A stretch of DNA of 64,000 nt from positions 4,030,001 through 4,094,000 of the forward strand of contig NZ_WNWM01000002.1 of the NCBI RefSeq assembly GCF_009727155.1, given 5' to 3'. Shown one piece after another: positions 15,945 to 24,640 of this stretch. Every line of letters starts with the position of its first letter. The first letter of the stretch is position 1. The translations under genes were made by a program, and so were the position numbers. The DNA is from Pseudoduganella dura. GTDB lineage: Bacteria > Pseudomonadota > Gammaproteobacteria > Burkholderiales > Burkholderiaceae_D. Below the pieces are notes generated by a model. It saw only the letters and a program-made list of their open reading frames with translations. It searched no databases and was not told where the DNA came from.

Positions 15945-18022
15945 ACATGAATGTCTTTTTTGAAGAATCCGGCGATTTCAAGGTCGGACAAGTGCTGTCC
16001 ACCGCCGGCGAGGCTTACCAGGTGGAGATGGCCAGCGGCAAGCGCACCAAGGTAAAGATCAAGGATGTGCTGCTGCAGTACGAGAAGCCGGCCCCGGAAG
16101 AGCTGATGGCGCAGGCGCGCGCGGTGGCGGCCGATGTCGACCTGGATTTCCTGTGGGAGGTGGCCGGCCAGGAGGAATTCGGTTTCGCCGAACTGGGCGC
16201 CGAATACTTCGGCCACGCGCCGCTGCCCGCCGAGGCGGCGGGGCTGATCCTGGCGCTGCATACGGCGCCGGTGTACTTCCACAAGAAGGGCCGCGGGCGC
16301 TACAAGGCCGCGCCCGAGACGACGCTGAAGGCGGCGCTGGCCGGCATCGAGAAAAAGAAGCAGCTGGCCATCGTGCAGCAGGGCTACGTGGACGAGCTGA
16401 AAGCCAGCCGCCTGCCGCCGTCCATGGCGTCGATCGTGCAGCAATTGCTGTTCAAGCCGGACAAGAACACGATCGAATACAAGGCGCTCGAAGCGGCGTG
16501 CAACGAGCTGCACACGACCGCGCCGCGCCTGATGCTGGCCGTGGGCGGCATCGGTTCGGCCAAGGAGCTGCACATGGCCCGGTTCCTGTTCGAGTCGTTC
16601 CCGCGCGGGCACGGCTTCCCGGACGTGGCGGTGCCGCAGGCGCCGGCCGGGCTGCCCGTCGCGAACGTGGAAGCGTTTTCGATCGACGATGTGACGACCA
16701 CCGAGATCGACGATGCGTTCTCCATCGTCCACCTGGACGACGGCAAGGTGCGCATCGGCATCCACATCGCCGCGCCGGGCCTGGGCATCCGGCCGGACGA
16801 CGCGGTCGACAAGATCGCGCGTTCGCGCCTGTCCACCGTCTATATGCCGGGCGACAAGATCACGATGCTGCCGGATTCGATCGTCGATGCGTTCACGCTC
16901 GCCGAGGGCAAGACCTGCCCGGCGCTGTCGCTGTACGCCACGCTGGACGCGTCCGACTGGACCGTGATCTCGACCGAGACGCGCGCCGAGATGGTGCCGA
17001 TCGCGAACAACCTGCGCCACAACGACCTCGATGACGTCGTCAACGAGGAAACGCTGGCCAGCGGCGAGGGCGAGTACCCGCGCAAGGCCGAGCTGACCTT
17101 GCTGTGGGGCTGGGCCCAACATCTCGAGGCGGGCCGGATGGTCAAGCGCGAGGCGTTCGGCCTGAAGCCGGAACAGAACAACCGCGTGGACTTCAACTTC
17201 TACGTCGAAGACGACGTGGTGACGATCTCGCGCCGCAAGCGCGGCGCGCCGCTGGACAAGATCGTGGCCGAGCTGATGATCTTCGCCAACAGCACCTGGG
17301 GCAAGCTGATGCACGACCACGGCGTGCCGGGCATCTACCGCAGCCAGGGCCGCGGTGTGGGCGGCTGGAACGCCAAGATGCAGGTACGCATGCTGACGCA
17401 TGCCGCGCCCCACGAGGGCCTGGGCGTCGACCAGTATGCATGGAGCACGTCGCCGCTGCGCCGCTACACCGACCTGGTCAACCAGTGGCAGATCCTGGCC
17501 GTGGCCGAGAAGGGCGTGATGGCGCCGCTGGTCGCGCCGTTCAAGCACAAGGATGCCAACCTGTTCGCGATCGTCTCCGCGTTCGATGCCGCCTATGCCG
17601 CCTATGCCGACTTCCAGGCCAACATGGAACGCTACTGGTGCCTGCGCTGGCTCGGCCAGGAAGACCGGCACCAGGTCGAGGCCGTGGTGCTGAAGGATGA
17701 AGTGTTGCGGCTGACCGACATCCCGCTGGTGATCCGCCTGGCCGGCATGCCGGCCGCCCCGCGCGGCGCGGCCGTCAAGCTCGACGTGCTGCGCTGGGAC
17801 GAGGTGGACCTGACGATCGAAACGCGCCTGCTGGAAATCGAACAGGCCGCCCCGGCCGCCGACGTGGCGTTCGAGGAAGAAGAGGAACTCGCGGACGCGA
17901 CGGTGGCGGAAACCGTGCCGGAGCTGGTGCTTGACCCCGACCAGCCGGCCGACGAGAAAGTGGAAGTGGCCGAGGCGGGCGACGAAGCCGATGCCGCCGC
18001 GACGCCGCCGGCCGCGGCCTGA
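15941..18022 (+). CDS. RNB-domain 3'-5' exoribonuclease (RNase II/R-like)
   Basis: A 693-residue exoribonuclease. The N-terminal 200 residues are atypical, with a beta-rich RNA-binding region. The catalytic RNB domain begins at about residue 246 with SIDDVTTTEIDDAFSI, which carries the acidic cluster that binds Mg2+. The matching later segment is YRSQGRGVGGWNAKMQV, and RRYTDLVNQWQI is conserved near the C-terminus. The last 50 residues are a Glu/Ala-rich tail. It degrades single-stranded RNA processively in the cytoplasm. This form is common in Burkholderiales downstream of ubiC. Its start overlaps the ubiC stop. A long palindromic repeat follows its stop codon. Confidence 0.9.
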   Translation: MNMNVFFEESGDFKVGQVLSTAGEAYQVEMASGKRTKVKIKDVLLQYEKPAPEELMAQARAVAADVDLDFLWEVAGQEEFGFAELGAEYFGHAPLPAEAAGLILALHTAPVYFHKKGRGRYKAAPETTLKAALAGIEKKKQLAIVQQGYVDELKASRLPPSMASIVQQLLFKPDKNTIEYKALEAACNELHTTAPRLMLAVGGIGSAKELHMARFLFESFPRGHGFPDVAVPQAPAGLPVANVEAFSIDDVTTTEIDDAFSIVHLDDGKVRIGIHIAAPGLGIRPDDAVDKIARSRLSTVYMPGDKITMLPDSIVDAFTLAEGKTCPALSLYATLDASDWTVISTETRAEMVPIANNLRHNDLDDVVNEETLASGEGEYPRKAELTLLWGWAQHLEAGRMVKREAFGLKPEQNNRVDFNFYVEDDVVTISRRKRGAPLDKIVAELMIFANSTWGKLMHDHGVPGIYRSQGRGVGGWNAKMQVRMLTHAAPHEGLGVDQYAWSTSPLRRYTDLVNQWQILAVAEKGVMAPLVAPFKHKDANLFAIVSAFDAAYAAYADFQANMERYWCLRWLGQEDRHQVEAVVLKDEVLRLTDIPLVIRLAGMPAAPRGAAVKLDVLRWDEVDLTIETRLLEIEQAAPAADVAFEEEEELADATVAETVPELVLDPDQPADEKVEVAEAGDEADAAATPPAAA

Positions 18023-18053
18023 CCCGGAGCGCCGGAGACGCCTGGCGTCGCCT

Positions 18054-18102
18054 GGTGTCGGACACTTTTTCGGGGCACGGCCACGAAAAGGTGTCGGACA
18101 CC
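18054..18102. repeat. Palindromic intergenic repeat, GTGTCGGACAC type (copy A)
   Basis: Two GTGTCGGACAC units (18055-18065 and 18091-18101), each nearly self-complementary, are joined by TTTTTCG...CGAAAAG, so the whole 49-base segment can fold as one long hairpin. It lies 31 bases after the RNB stop codon. The A/T tracts next to the core could let it act as a terminator. Related elements are at 21840, 50352 and 60145. Confidence 0.75.
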
Positions 18103-18130
18103 GGTTTTCGCGGCAGCCGCTGGTTTACCT

Positions 18131-18169
18131 GCGCTGTTTAGCCGCGCTGTTTAGCCGCGCTGTTTATCC
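18131..18169. repeat. Three tandem 13-bp repeats upstream of the TonB-like gene
   Basis: GCGCTGTTTAGCC is repeated at 18131-18143 and 18144-18156, with a third, slightly changed copy at 18157-18169. The array ends 54 bases before the GTG start of the TonB-like gene. It may be a regulator site or a slippage-prone repeat that alters promoter spacing. Confidence 0.7.
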
Positions 18170-18223
18170 AGCATCGTACCGGGGTAGAATGGCAATTTCG
18201 CCCCAGCATTTCGCTCTCTCCGC

Positions 18224-19105
18224 GTGAAGTACTTACAAGAAAACCGGTTCCTTGCAATCGCGCTGGCCGTTTCGGTGCTCGCGCATGCGGCGTTGCTGGC
18301 GGTGCGCTTCGTGGCACCGCCCGTCGTCAAGCTGCCGCCCACCGATCCGACGCTGGAAGTCATCCTCGTCAACGCCAAGCACGCCAACCGGCCGCTGAAG
18401 GCGGAAGCGCTGGCGCAGGCCAACCTCGATGGCGGCGGCCAGGCCGACAAAGGCCGCTCGAAATCGCCGCTGCCGGACATGCGCCGGACGGCGTCCGGCG
18501 ACAGCATCGAAGCCTCGCGCCGCCGCATCGAGCAGCTCGAAGAGGCGCAGAAGCAGCTGCTGACGCAGGTGAAGACCACGCCGTACCGCGCCGCGCCCGC
18601 CACCGAGAACAGCAAGCCCAATCCCACGGCCACCGGCGCCGAGCTGATTGAAAGCAGCAAGGCGATCGCCCGCATGGCGGCCGAGATCTCGCAAACGATC
18701 GAAGACCAGAACAAGCGCCCGCGCCGCACCTACATCACGCCGAGCACGCAGCAGGTGGGTTACGCGATGTACTACAAGACCTTCCAGCGCAAGGTGGAAG
18801 AGGTGGGCACGCTCAATTTCCCGCAACAGAACGGCCGCAAGCTGTACGGCGAGCTGGTGCTGTCGATCCCGATCTTCCAGGACGGCACGCTGTATACAAA
18901 GGAGGGCGGCATCTCCGTGCAGACCAGTTCGGGCAACCGCGCGCTGGACGACGCGGCGATCGCGATCGTGCGCCGCGCGGCGCCGTTCGGCAAGTTCCCG
19001 CCAAACATGCTGTCGAACGACCGCGACGACCTGTGGGTCATCATCACCCGCTTCAAGTTCACCCGCGAACAAAAACTCGAAACCAACCTCGGCGGAGCCA
19101 ATTAA
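18224..19105 (+). CDS. TonB-family protein (energy transducer-like)
   Basis: A 293-residue protein starting with GTG. Residues 9-30 form an N-terminal transmembrane anchor ([18 protein letters not shown], a TonB-type signal anchor). The middle is a charged, partly coiled-coil periplasmic linker ([18 protein letters not shown]). The C-terminal 90 residues are a TonB C-terminal domain: [28 protein letters not shown], and [20 protein letters not shown]. TonB passes proton-motive energy to outer-membrane receptors, but exbB and exbD are not adjacent, so it may serve another role such as TolA- or cell-envelope-type functions. It is three bases upstream of aroE. Confidence 0.85.
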   Translation: MKYLQENRFLAIALAVSVLAHAALLAVRFVAPPVVKLPPTDPTLEVILVNAKHANRPLKAEALAQANLDGGGQADKGRSKSPLPDMRRTASGDSIEASRRRIEQLEEAQKQLLTQVKTTPYRAAPATENSKPNPTATGAELIESSKAIARMAAEISQTIEDQNKRPRRTYITPSTQQVGYAMYYKTFQRKVEEVGTLNFPQQNGRKLYGELVLSIPIFQDGTLYTKEGGISVQTSSGNRALDDAAIAIVRRAAPFGKFPPNMLSNDRDDLWVIITRFKFTREQKLETNLGGAN

Positions 19106-19107
19106 GA

Positions 19108-19917
19108 ATGGATAAGTACTGCGTGTTCGGCAACCCGATCGCCCACAGCAAGTCGCCCGACATCCACGCCGCCTTCGCGGCCGCGACCGGCCAGCAGCTG
19201 ACCTATGAAAAGCGCCTGGCGCCGCTGGACGGCTTCGCGCAGGCGGTGCGCTCGTTCATCGCCGAAGGCGGCAAGGGCGCCAACGTGACGGTGCCGTTCA
19301 AGCTGGAGGCCTGCCGGCTGGCCAATGCGCTGACGGTGCGCGCGCAGGCCGCCGGCGCCGTCAACACGCTGCTGTTCGACGAATACGGCATCACCGGCGA
19401 CAACACCGATGGCGCGGGGCTGGTGGCGGACATCGCCGTCAACGCCGGCGTGCCGATCGCCGGCAAGCGCGTGCTGCTGCTGGGCGCGGGCGGCGCCGCG
19501 CGCGGCGCCGTGCTGCCGATCCTCGAACATCGTCCCGCAGCGCTGGTCATCGCCAACCGCACCGTGGCCACCGCCGAAGCGCTGGTGCAGCAGTTCGCGT
19601 CGCTGGGCGGCGAGGGCGTCGTATCGGCGTGCGGATACGACGGCATCGCCGGCGGTTTCGATATCGTCATCAACGCCACGTCGGCCAGCCTGCAGGCGGA
19701 TTTGCCGCCCATCCCGCCATCGGTATTCCACCAGGGCACTCTGGCATTGGATATGATGTACGGGAAGGAGCCGACCGTCTTCATGCGCTTCGCACAAGGC
19801 CATGGCGCCAGCGTGCGCGATGGCCTGGGCATGCTGGTGGAGCAGGCCGCCGAAGCGTTCCATGGCTGGCGCGGCGTGCGCCCGCGCACCACGGAGGTGC
19901 TGGCCGCCCTTCGCTGA
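19108..19917 (+). CDS. aroE: Shikimate dehydrogenase
   Basis: A 269-residue NADP-dependent enzyme that reduces 3-dehydroshikimate to shikimate. It has the substrate motif [16 protein letters not shown] near residue 8, the catalytic Lys motif GANVTVPFK near residue 60, NTDGAGLV, and the cofactor-binding [14 protein letters not shown]. The start at 19108, two bases after the upstream stop, matches family proteins; a longer frame reading into the TonB-like gene adds non-homologous residues and is rejected. Cytoplasmic. It acts directly downstream of the AroQ product encoded at 11530. Confidence 0.96.
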   Translation: MDKYCVFGNPIAHSKSPDIHAAFAAATGQQLTYEKRLAPLDGFAQAVRSFIAEGGKGANVTVPFKLEACRLANALTVRAQAAGAVNTLLFDEYGITGDNTDGAGLVADIAVNAGVPIAGKRVLLLGAGGAARGAVLPILEHRPAALVIANRTVATAEALVQQFASLGGEGVVSACGYDGIAGGFDIVINATSASLQADLPPIPPSVFHQGTLALDMMYGKEPTVFMRFAQGHGASVRDGLGMLVEQAAEAFHGWRGVRPRTTEVLAALR

Positions 19918-19924
19918 TTTTGCG

Positions 19925-19954
19925 TTGATTTTGCGTCGACATCGCGTCGATAAT
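19925..19954 (+). promoter_or_regulatory. Candidate sigma-70 promoter of mtgA
   Basis: TTGATT at 19925-19930 (four of six consensus bases) and GATAAT at 19949-19954 (five of six) are 18 bases apart. The likely transcript start would lie about 20 bases before the mtgA ATG at 19981. This is a consensus match only. Confidence 0.45.
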
Positions 19955-19980
19955 CGAACTTGCTGGCCATTACATAAACA

Positions 19981-20694
19981 ATGACAAAAACACGCAAGGC
20001 TCCTGGCCGCTGGTCCTGGGTGAAATGGGTATTCATCGTTCCGGTCGCGCTGTTCATCGCGGTACAGATCTATTTCTTCGTGCAGATCTGGTGGTGGCGC
20101 GATCACGAGCCGGGCACCACGGCGTTCATGCGCCAGCAGCTTGCGGCAATGCAGGAAACCAATCCGAACGCAAAGCTCGTCCAGCAATGGGTACCGTACG
20201 AGCGCATCTCGAACAACCTGAAACGCGCCATCATCGCTTCCGAGGACGCCAATTTCTCCGACCACGACGGCGTCGACTGGGAAGCGCTGGAAAAGGCCTA
20301 TGAACGCAATGCGAAGCGCAACAAGGTCACGCACGGCGGGTCGACGATCACGCAGCAGCTGGCCAAGAACCTGTTCCTGTCCGGCTCGCGCAGCTACCTG
20401 CGCAAGGGCCAGGAACTGATCATCACTTATATGCTGGAAACGCTGATGGACAAGCGCCGCATCTTCGAGATCTACCTGAACGTGGTGGAGTTCGGCCGTG
20501 GGGTGTATGGCGCCGAAGCGGCGGCGCGTCATTATTACCGCATTCCCGCGGCGAAGCTGGGCGCATCGCAGGCGGCGCGGCTGGCGGTGATGCTGCCCAA
20601 TCCCCGTTATTACGATGCCCATCGCGATACGCGCTACCTGAGCCGGCGCACGGCCGTCATCCTGCGGCGCATGGGATCGGCGGACCTGCCATGA
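19981..20694 (+). CDS. mtgA: Monofunctional biosynthetic peptidoglycan transglycosylase
   Basis: A 237-residue GT51 glycosyltransferase that polymerises lipid II into glycan chains. A single N-terminal transmembrane helix (about residues 15-37) anchors it, with the catalytic domain in the periplasm. The five GT51 motifs are visible: ASEDANFSDHDGVDW with the catalytic Glu, GGSTITQQLAKNLFL, RKGQELIITYMLE, KRRIFEIYLNVVEFG, and GAEAAARHYY. There is no transpeptidase domain, and the length fits MtgA. Together with mpl it shows the peptidoglycan theme of this strand. Confidence 0.96.
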   Translation: MTKTRKAPGRWSWVKWVFIVPVALFIAVQIYFFVQIWWWRDHEPGTTAFMRQQLAAMQETNPNAKLVQQWVPYERISNNLKRAIIASEDANFSDHDGVDWEALEKAYERNAKRNKVTHGGSTITQQLAKNLFLSGSRSYLRKGQELIITYMLETLMDKRRIFEIYLNVVEFGRGVYGAEAAARHYYRIPAAKLGASQAARLAVMLPNPRYYDAHRDTRYLSRRTAVILRRMGSADLP

Positions 20695-20773
20695 GGGGCG
20701 GGGGTAAAGACCGGTTCCTAATAACGATCTCCTAAGTAAAAAACGGTTCTGCGATCTGGTCCGGGCCGGTGCT

Positions 20774-20802
20774 TTGCCTGTACACTTGCGCTGTTTTATT
20801 TT
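20774..20802 (+). promoter_or_regulatory. Candidate promoter of corA
   Basis: TTGCCT (20774-20779) and TATTTT (20797-20802) are 17 bases apart, each matching four of six sigma-70 consensus bases. The corA ATG is at 20848. Consensus match only. Confidence 0.35.
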
Positions 20803-20847
20803 TTGCGTCCTGCAAGTATCCAGAATCCCAGCCGGCTGAGAGTGCCT

Positions 20848-21813
20848 ATGATCAATGTCTTCGTTTTACAAAATGGCCGGCTCAACCAGGTTCCCATCGA
20901 AACGCGCGAAGATCTTGAAGAAGCGGCACCGGTCTGGGTCGACCTGACCGATCCGACCGACGACGAGCGTGCCTGGGTGAAGGCCATCTACGGCGTGACG
21001 CTGCCGGGCGAAGACGAAGTCAAGGATATCGAAGCATCGGCCCGTTATTACGAAGCCGAAAACGGCGACCTGCACCTGCGCACCGACTTCCTGCTGGAAG
21101 AAGACGATGGTCCGTCGCGCATCGTGACCGTCGCGTTCATCCTGGCGCGCAAGATGCTGTTCTCCGTGCATACCGACGACTTGCCCGTGTTCCGCCTGGT
21201 GCGGATGCGCGCCCGTTCGCGCCCCGGTTCGATCGCCGATTACATGGACGTGCTGCTCGACCTGTACGCCACCGATGCCGAATACTCGGCCGATGCGCTG
21301 GAAGGCATCTACCAGAACCTGGAAGAAGTGTCGTTCCGCGTGCTGCAGGAAGAGTTCACCGACCGGGATGCGGCCGATGCGCTGTCCGCGATCGCCCACG
21401 AGGAAGACTTGAACGGCCGCATCCGCCGCAACATGATGGATACGCGGCGCGCCGTCAGTTTCCTGATGCGCGGCCGCCTGCTGAACTCGGAGCAGTTCGA
21501 GGAAGCCCGGCAGATCCTGCGCGACATCGAATCGCTCGATGGCCACACGTCGTTCCTGTTCGATAAGATCAACTTCCTGATGGACGCCACCGTCGGCTTC
21601 ATCAACATCAACCAGAACAAGATCATCAAGATCTTCTCGGTGGCCAGCGTGGCTTTCCTGCCGCCGACGCTGATCGCCAGCGTCTATGGCATGAACTTCG
21701 ACTTCATGCCGGAACTGAAATGGACGCTCGGTTATCCGTGGGCCTGGGGCCTGATGATCACCAGCGCGATCGCGCCGTTCCTGTATTTCCGGCACCGGGG
21801 CTGGTTGAAGTAA
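20848..21813 (+). CDS. corA: CorA magnesium/cobalt channel
   Basis: A 321-residue CorA channel subunit. The long N-terminal cytoplasmic domain is followed by two C-terminal transmembrane helices with the signature YGMNFDFMPEL between them. The GMN triplet is the selectivity filter of the pentameric Mg2+ channel. The start MINVFVLQNGRL (ATG at 20848) is typical; an in-frame ATG 15 codons upstream lies within the leader and is less likely. A second CorA-superfamily protein is encoded at 59097. Downstream is a convergent membrane-protein gene, with a palindromic repeat in the gap. Confidence 0.95.
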   Translation: MINVFVLQNGRLNQVPIETREDLEEAAPVWVDLTDPTDDERAWVKAIYGVTLPGEDEVKDIEASARYYEAENGDLHLRTDFLLEEDDGPSRIVTVAFILARKMLFSVHTDDLPVFRLVRMRARSRPGSIADYMDVLLDLYATDAEYSADALEGIYQNLEEVSFRVLQEEFTDRDAADALSAIAHEEDLNGRIRRNMMDTRRAVSFLMRGRLLNSEQFEEARQILRDIESLDGHTSFLFDKINFLMDATVGFININQNKIIKIFSVASVAFLPPTLIASVYGMNFDFMPELKWTLGYPWAWGLMITSAIAPFLYFRHRGWLK

Positions 21814-21839
21814 CTATTCAGGCCACCCGCAGCATCGGG

Positions 21840-21910
21840 CCTGGTGTCGGACACCGGTTTTTGATGCCGTAATCCACAAATGTGTCCGAAATCCGTTGGT
21901 CGACACCAGG
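21840..21910. repeat. Palindromic intergenic repeat, GTGTCGGACACC type (copy B)
   Basis: CCTGGTGTCG (21840-21849) and CGACACCAGG (21901-21910) are perfect inverted repeats bracketing a 51-base interior. The left side includes GGTGTCGGACACCGGTTTT, the same core and flank as copy A; the right side has a decayed TGTGTCCGAA. It lies between the converging corA and COX-like genes, a place where a bidirectional terminator would be expected. Confidence 0.7.
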
Positions 21911-21952
21911 GAATCGCGCGCTATTGACGGCTATCGCATCATGTTGATGCCA

Positions 21953-22414
21953 TCAGAAACCCGCCGGCTTCAATTGCGCGCCATTTCCCGTCTTTTCCTC
22001 TTTTTTCGCCTCGAGGTTCAGGAAGATATTCGCAGTCAATGCGAGGATCGAGACTGCCGCGGCAATTTCCGATATGACCAGTGCCGGCAGGATTTGCATA
22101 TCGCTGGTCAACAGGATATAGGCGAGCGACCCCATCATTACCGGCAGCGCACCGTTCAGCAGCCAGAAGTGTACGCGCGCCAGTTTCGTGCTGCCGGCCT
22201 GCGGGAATACCGTGTAAATAATGCCGGACAATGCCAGCGTGGTCCATCCCAGCAGGTTCACGTGCGCATGTACCGGGCGCAATGTGAAATCATGGCTCGC
22301 GCCCATGGCAATGCCCATCGCCACGCCGATGACCAGATATGAAACAGCCAGCTTGAGCCAGACAATGCCGGGCTGGACGGTCTTTTGCTGCCGGGCTGAA
22401 TGTTCGGTTCGCAT
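21953..22414 (-). CDS. Small membrane protein with heme-copper oxidase subunit I-like His pattern
   Basis: A 153-residue protein with about four transmembrane helices. HDFTLRPVHAHVNLLGW (His41, His49, His51) resembles the heme-ligating helix of cbb3 and NO-reductase subunit I proteins, and His82 lies at the start of another helix, but the protein is about one third of the length of a catalytic subunit. Small proteins of this kind are usually annotated as cytochrome c oxidase-like; their function is not established. The start at 22414 is chosen for its AAGGAGG eight bases upstream; an earlier ATG lacks one. A perfect palindrome at 22438 may be its operator. Confidence 0.7.
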   Translation of the reverse strand: MRTEHSARQQKTVQPGIVWLKLAVSYLVIGVAMGIAMGASHDFTLRPVHAHVNLLGWTTLALSGIIYTVFPQAGSTKLARVHFWLLNGALPVMMGSLAYILLTSDMQILPALVISEIAAAVSILALTANIFLNLEAKKEEKTGNGAQLKPAGF

Positions 22415-22437
22415 GATGCATTCCTCCTTGTGATCTC

Positions 22438-22452
22438 GAATGCAGCGCATTC
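22438..22452. promoter_or_regulatory. Palindromic operator-like site before the COX-like gene
   Basis: GAATGC-AGC-GCATTC is a perfect inverted repeat 24 bases upstream of the start at 22414. Sites built on an ATGC...GCAT core are reminiscent of NsrR-type operators, but the match is too short to name a regulator. An identical pair of arms with a longer loop occurs at 3731-3747. Confidence 0.4.
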
Positions 22453-22757
22453 TAAAGATCGAATGTCATCGAAATGTCCGAACTTTGTCAGTCCATCATG
22501 TGTTCCACAATGCAGTGCATGGCACATGCTGTTTGCTGGTTTGTTTGCGCCAGAAGATGGCAGGGAAGAAGACATATAGCACGACTGACAGCAGACCGTC
22601 GGCTTCCGGTATTGCTTTTCAATACCGCGCATTCCATGAGCCTCCACTTCCCGGGAATCCCGGCGCTGTCCGGCGGTGGTGGACATAATGACCGTTACTG
22701 GCGGCATCCTCTTGCCGGAACGATGCCGCAACAACCGCTTTCCCGAAGGTTATCGAC
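22453..22757. other. Intergenic region before the DUF5625-like gene
   Basis: About 305 bases, less GC-rich than the surroundings, with no supported gene. It contains a perfect hairpin CGGTATTG-CTTTT-CAATACCG (22607-22627), whose role is unknown, and presumably the promoter of the gene at 22758. Short open frames here overlap that gene in another frame and have no recognisable features. Confidence 0.4.
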
Positions 22758-23294
22758 ATGGGTCCGCTCATCTATTCTCTCTGCCAGCAACCCGTTCTCG
22801 GGCTGATCCTGTACATCAGTACCGCTTGCGCCTTTCCGCCGTTGTTCGATGCGGAGCCTTTTCCGCTGCGGCAGGCCGGTACGACCATCGTCAGGCAATT
22901 CAAGGCGCCGGTCGGCAAGCCGTACTTTCTGATGCTTCATTTTAAATTCCCGTCATCGGACGCCGTTCACGGCAGCGAGATAGCCGGCTCCGGTTACAAC
23001 GCGAACTGCGATCGTGATTATGCAGACATTCCCGAGCCGCAAAGAGCAGGATTGGGGCGCCCGATTCCGGTTCATGTATTGATCCGGGAAAAACAGACCG
23101 GCATGGTAACGGTGGACAAGGTATTCACGTCCCTGTGCGTGACCTCCTGGTCGGCGAACGAAAAATCCCGAACCGTGGCGCGATTCGAGCTGGCGGCGGG
23201 GACTTATATTGCCGAGATCCGCAACATGGAAAACCAGGCGGGGCTCGACGGCGTGACGACGGCGGTGTCGCTGGTTGCCGGGCAAGGAAAATAA
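22758..23294 (+). CDS. Secreted protein resembling DUF5625
   Basis: A 178-residue protein. The N-terminus (residues 10-25, VLGLILYISTACA) looks like a signal peptide, so it is probably exported to the periplasm or membrane. The body has a beta-rich pattern with PYFLMLHFKFPSSDA and a C-terminal GTYIAEIRN, which I associate with DUF5625, a family of unknown function. Base composition and codon use are more mixed than in neighbouring genes, compatible with an acquired gene. It stands alone between the COX-like gene and hemL and ends at a terminator. Family assignment is tentative. Confidence 0.6.
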   Translation: MGPLIYSLCQQPVLGLILYISTACAFPPLFDAEPFPLRQAGTTIVRQFKAPVGKPYFLMLHFKFPSSDAVHGSEIAGSGYNANCDRDYADIPEPQRAGLGRPIPVHVLIREKQTGMVTVDKVFTSLCVTSWSANEKSRTVARFELAAGTYIAEIRNMENQAGLDGVTTAVSLVAGQGK

Positions 23295-23305
23295 AAAGGA
23301 AAATA

Positions 23306-23331
23306 AAAAAGGACGGTCGCCCGTCCTTTTT
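23306..23331. terminator. Bidirectional terminator between the DUF5625-like gene and hemL
   Basis: GGACGG (23311-23316) pairs with CCGTCC (23321-23326) around a TCGC loop, flanked by an A-run on the left and a T-run on the right. It can stop both converging genes (stops at 23294 and 23351). Confidence 0.88.
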
Positions 23332-23350
23332 CATCGTTGCGCACTGCAGG

Positions 23351-24637
23351 TTATTTCAACCGTGCAAACACCCGCCGGGCTGCCTCGATGGTTTCATCGA
23401 TCACCGCGTCATCGTGGGCGGCGGAAACAAAGCCGGCCTCGAAAGCGGCGGGGGCGAAATACACGCCTTCGTCCAGCATCGCGTGGAAGAACTCGTTGAA
23501 CTTCGCGCGGTCGCCCGCCATCATTTCAGCGTAATTGCGCGGCACTTCTGCGCTGAAATACAGGCCGAACATGCCGCCCTGGTAATCGGCGCAGAAGGTC
23601 ACGCCTTCCTGGAAGGCGGCATCCGTCAACCCTTCGGCCAGCCGCTTGGCCGTGGCGGTCAGGCGCTCGTAGAAGCCGGGTTCCTGGATCAGTTTCAACG
23701 TGGTCATGCCGGCGGCGACGGCGATCGGGTTGCCCGACAGCGTGCCGGCCTGGTACACCGCGCCGACCGGCGACATATTGCTCATCAGCTCGGCGCTGCC
23801 GCCGAAGGCCGCCACCGGCAGGCCGCCGCCGATGACCTTGCCGAGCGCGGTCAGGTCCGGCTTGATGCCGTACAGGGCCTGGGCGCCGCCCAGGCCCACG
23901 CGGAAGCCGCACATCACTTCGTCGAAGATCAGCAGCGCGCCATGCTTCGTGCACAGGTCGCGCAGCGCCTGCAGGAACTCCGGCGCGGCCTTGATCAGGT
24001 TCATGTTGCCGGCCACCGGTTCCACGATCACGCAGGCGATCTCGTCGCCGAACTCGTCGAACGCTTCCTCGACGCCCGGCACGTCGTTATAGTCCAGCAC
24101 CAGCGTGTGCTTGACGAAGTCTTCCGGCACGCCGGCGGATGTGGGGTTGCCGAACGTGAGCAGGCCGCTGCCGGCCTTCACCAGCAGCGAGTCGGCGTGG
24201 CCATGGTAGCAGCCCTCGAACTTGACGATCTTGTCGCGCCCGGTGGCGCCGCGTGCCAGGCGCAGCGCGCTCATCGTGGCTTCGGTGCCGGAGGAAACCA
24301 GGCGCACCTGCTCGATCGACGGCACCAGCCGGGCGATTTCTTCCGCCATTTCCACTTCGCCCCGGGTGGGCGCGCCGAACGACAGGCCGCGGGTGGCGGC
24401 TTCCTGCACCGCCTTCACCACCTGCGGGTGGGCGTGGCCGACGATGGCCGGGCCCCAGGAGCCGATGTAGTCGATGTAGCGCTTGTCGTCCGCGTCGTAG
24501 AAATAGGGGCCCTCGGCGCGGGTGATGAAGCGCGGCGTGCCGCCCACGGAGCGGAAGGCGCGCACCGGCGAATTGACGCCGCCGGGCGTGCTTTGCTGCG
24601 CGCGTTCGAACAGTACATCGTTTTGCGAAATCGTCAT
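23351..24637 (-). CDS. hemL: Glutamate-1-semialdehyde 2,1-aminomutase
   Basis: A 428-residue PLP enzyme that makes 5-aminolevulinate from glutamate-1-semialdehyde in the C5 route to heme. The N-terminus [20 protein letters not shown] is diagnostic. [13 protein letters not shown] binds the cofactor, [17 protein letters not shown] holds the PLP lysine (about residue 266), and [10 protein letters not shown] follows. The length matches the family. It lies three bases after the ThiD-like gene, so the two are co-transcribed. Cytoplasmic dimer in the family. Confidence 0.97.
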   Translation of the reverse strand: MTISQNDVLFERAQQSTPGGVNSPVRAFRSVGGTPRFITRAEGPYFYDADDKRYIDYIGSWGPAIVGHAHPQVVKAVQEAATRGLSFGAPTRGEVEMAEEIARLVPSIEQVRLVSSGTEATMSALRLARGATGRDKIVKFEGCYHGHADSLLVKAGSGLLTFGNPTSAGVPEDFVKHTLVLDYNDVPGVEEAFDEFGDEIACVIVEPVAGNMNLIKAAPEFLQALRDLCTKHGALLIFDEVMCGFRVGLGGAQALYGIKPDLTALGKVIGGGLPVAAFGGSAELMSNMSPVGAVYQAGTLSGNPIAVAAGMTTLKLIQEPGFYERLTATAKRLAEGLTDAAFQEGVTFCADYQGGMFGLYFSAEVPRNYAEMMAGDRAKFNEFFHAMLDEGVYFAPAAFEAGFVSAAHDDAVIDETIEAARRVFARLK

Positions 24638-24640
24638 TGC

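Noticed and set aside
13381..21813. Considering the mpl-to-corA region as an accessory island
   Set aside because: All genes are common chromosomal genes with uniform high GC and coupled starts; only the palindrome at 18054 and the tandem repeat at 18131 stand out.
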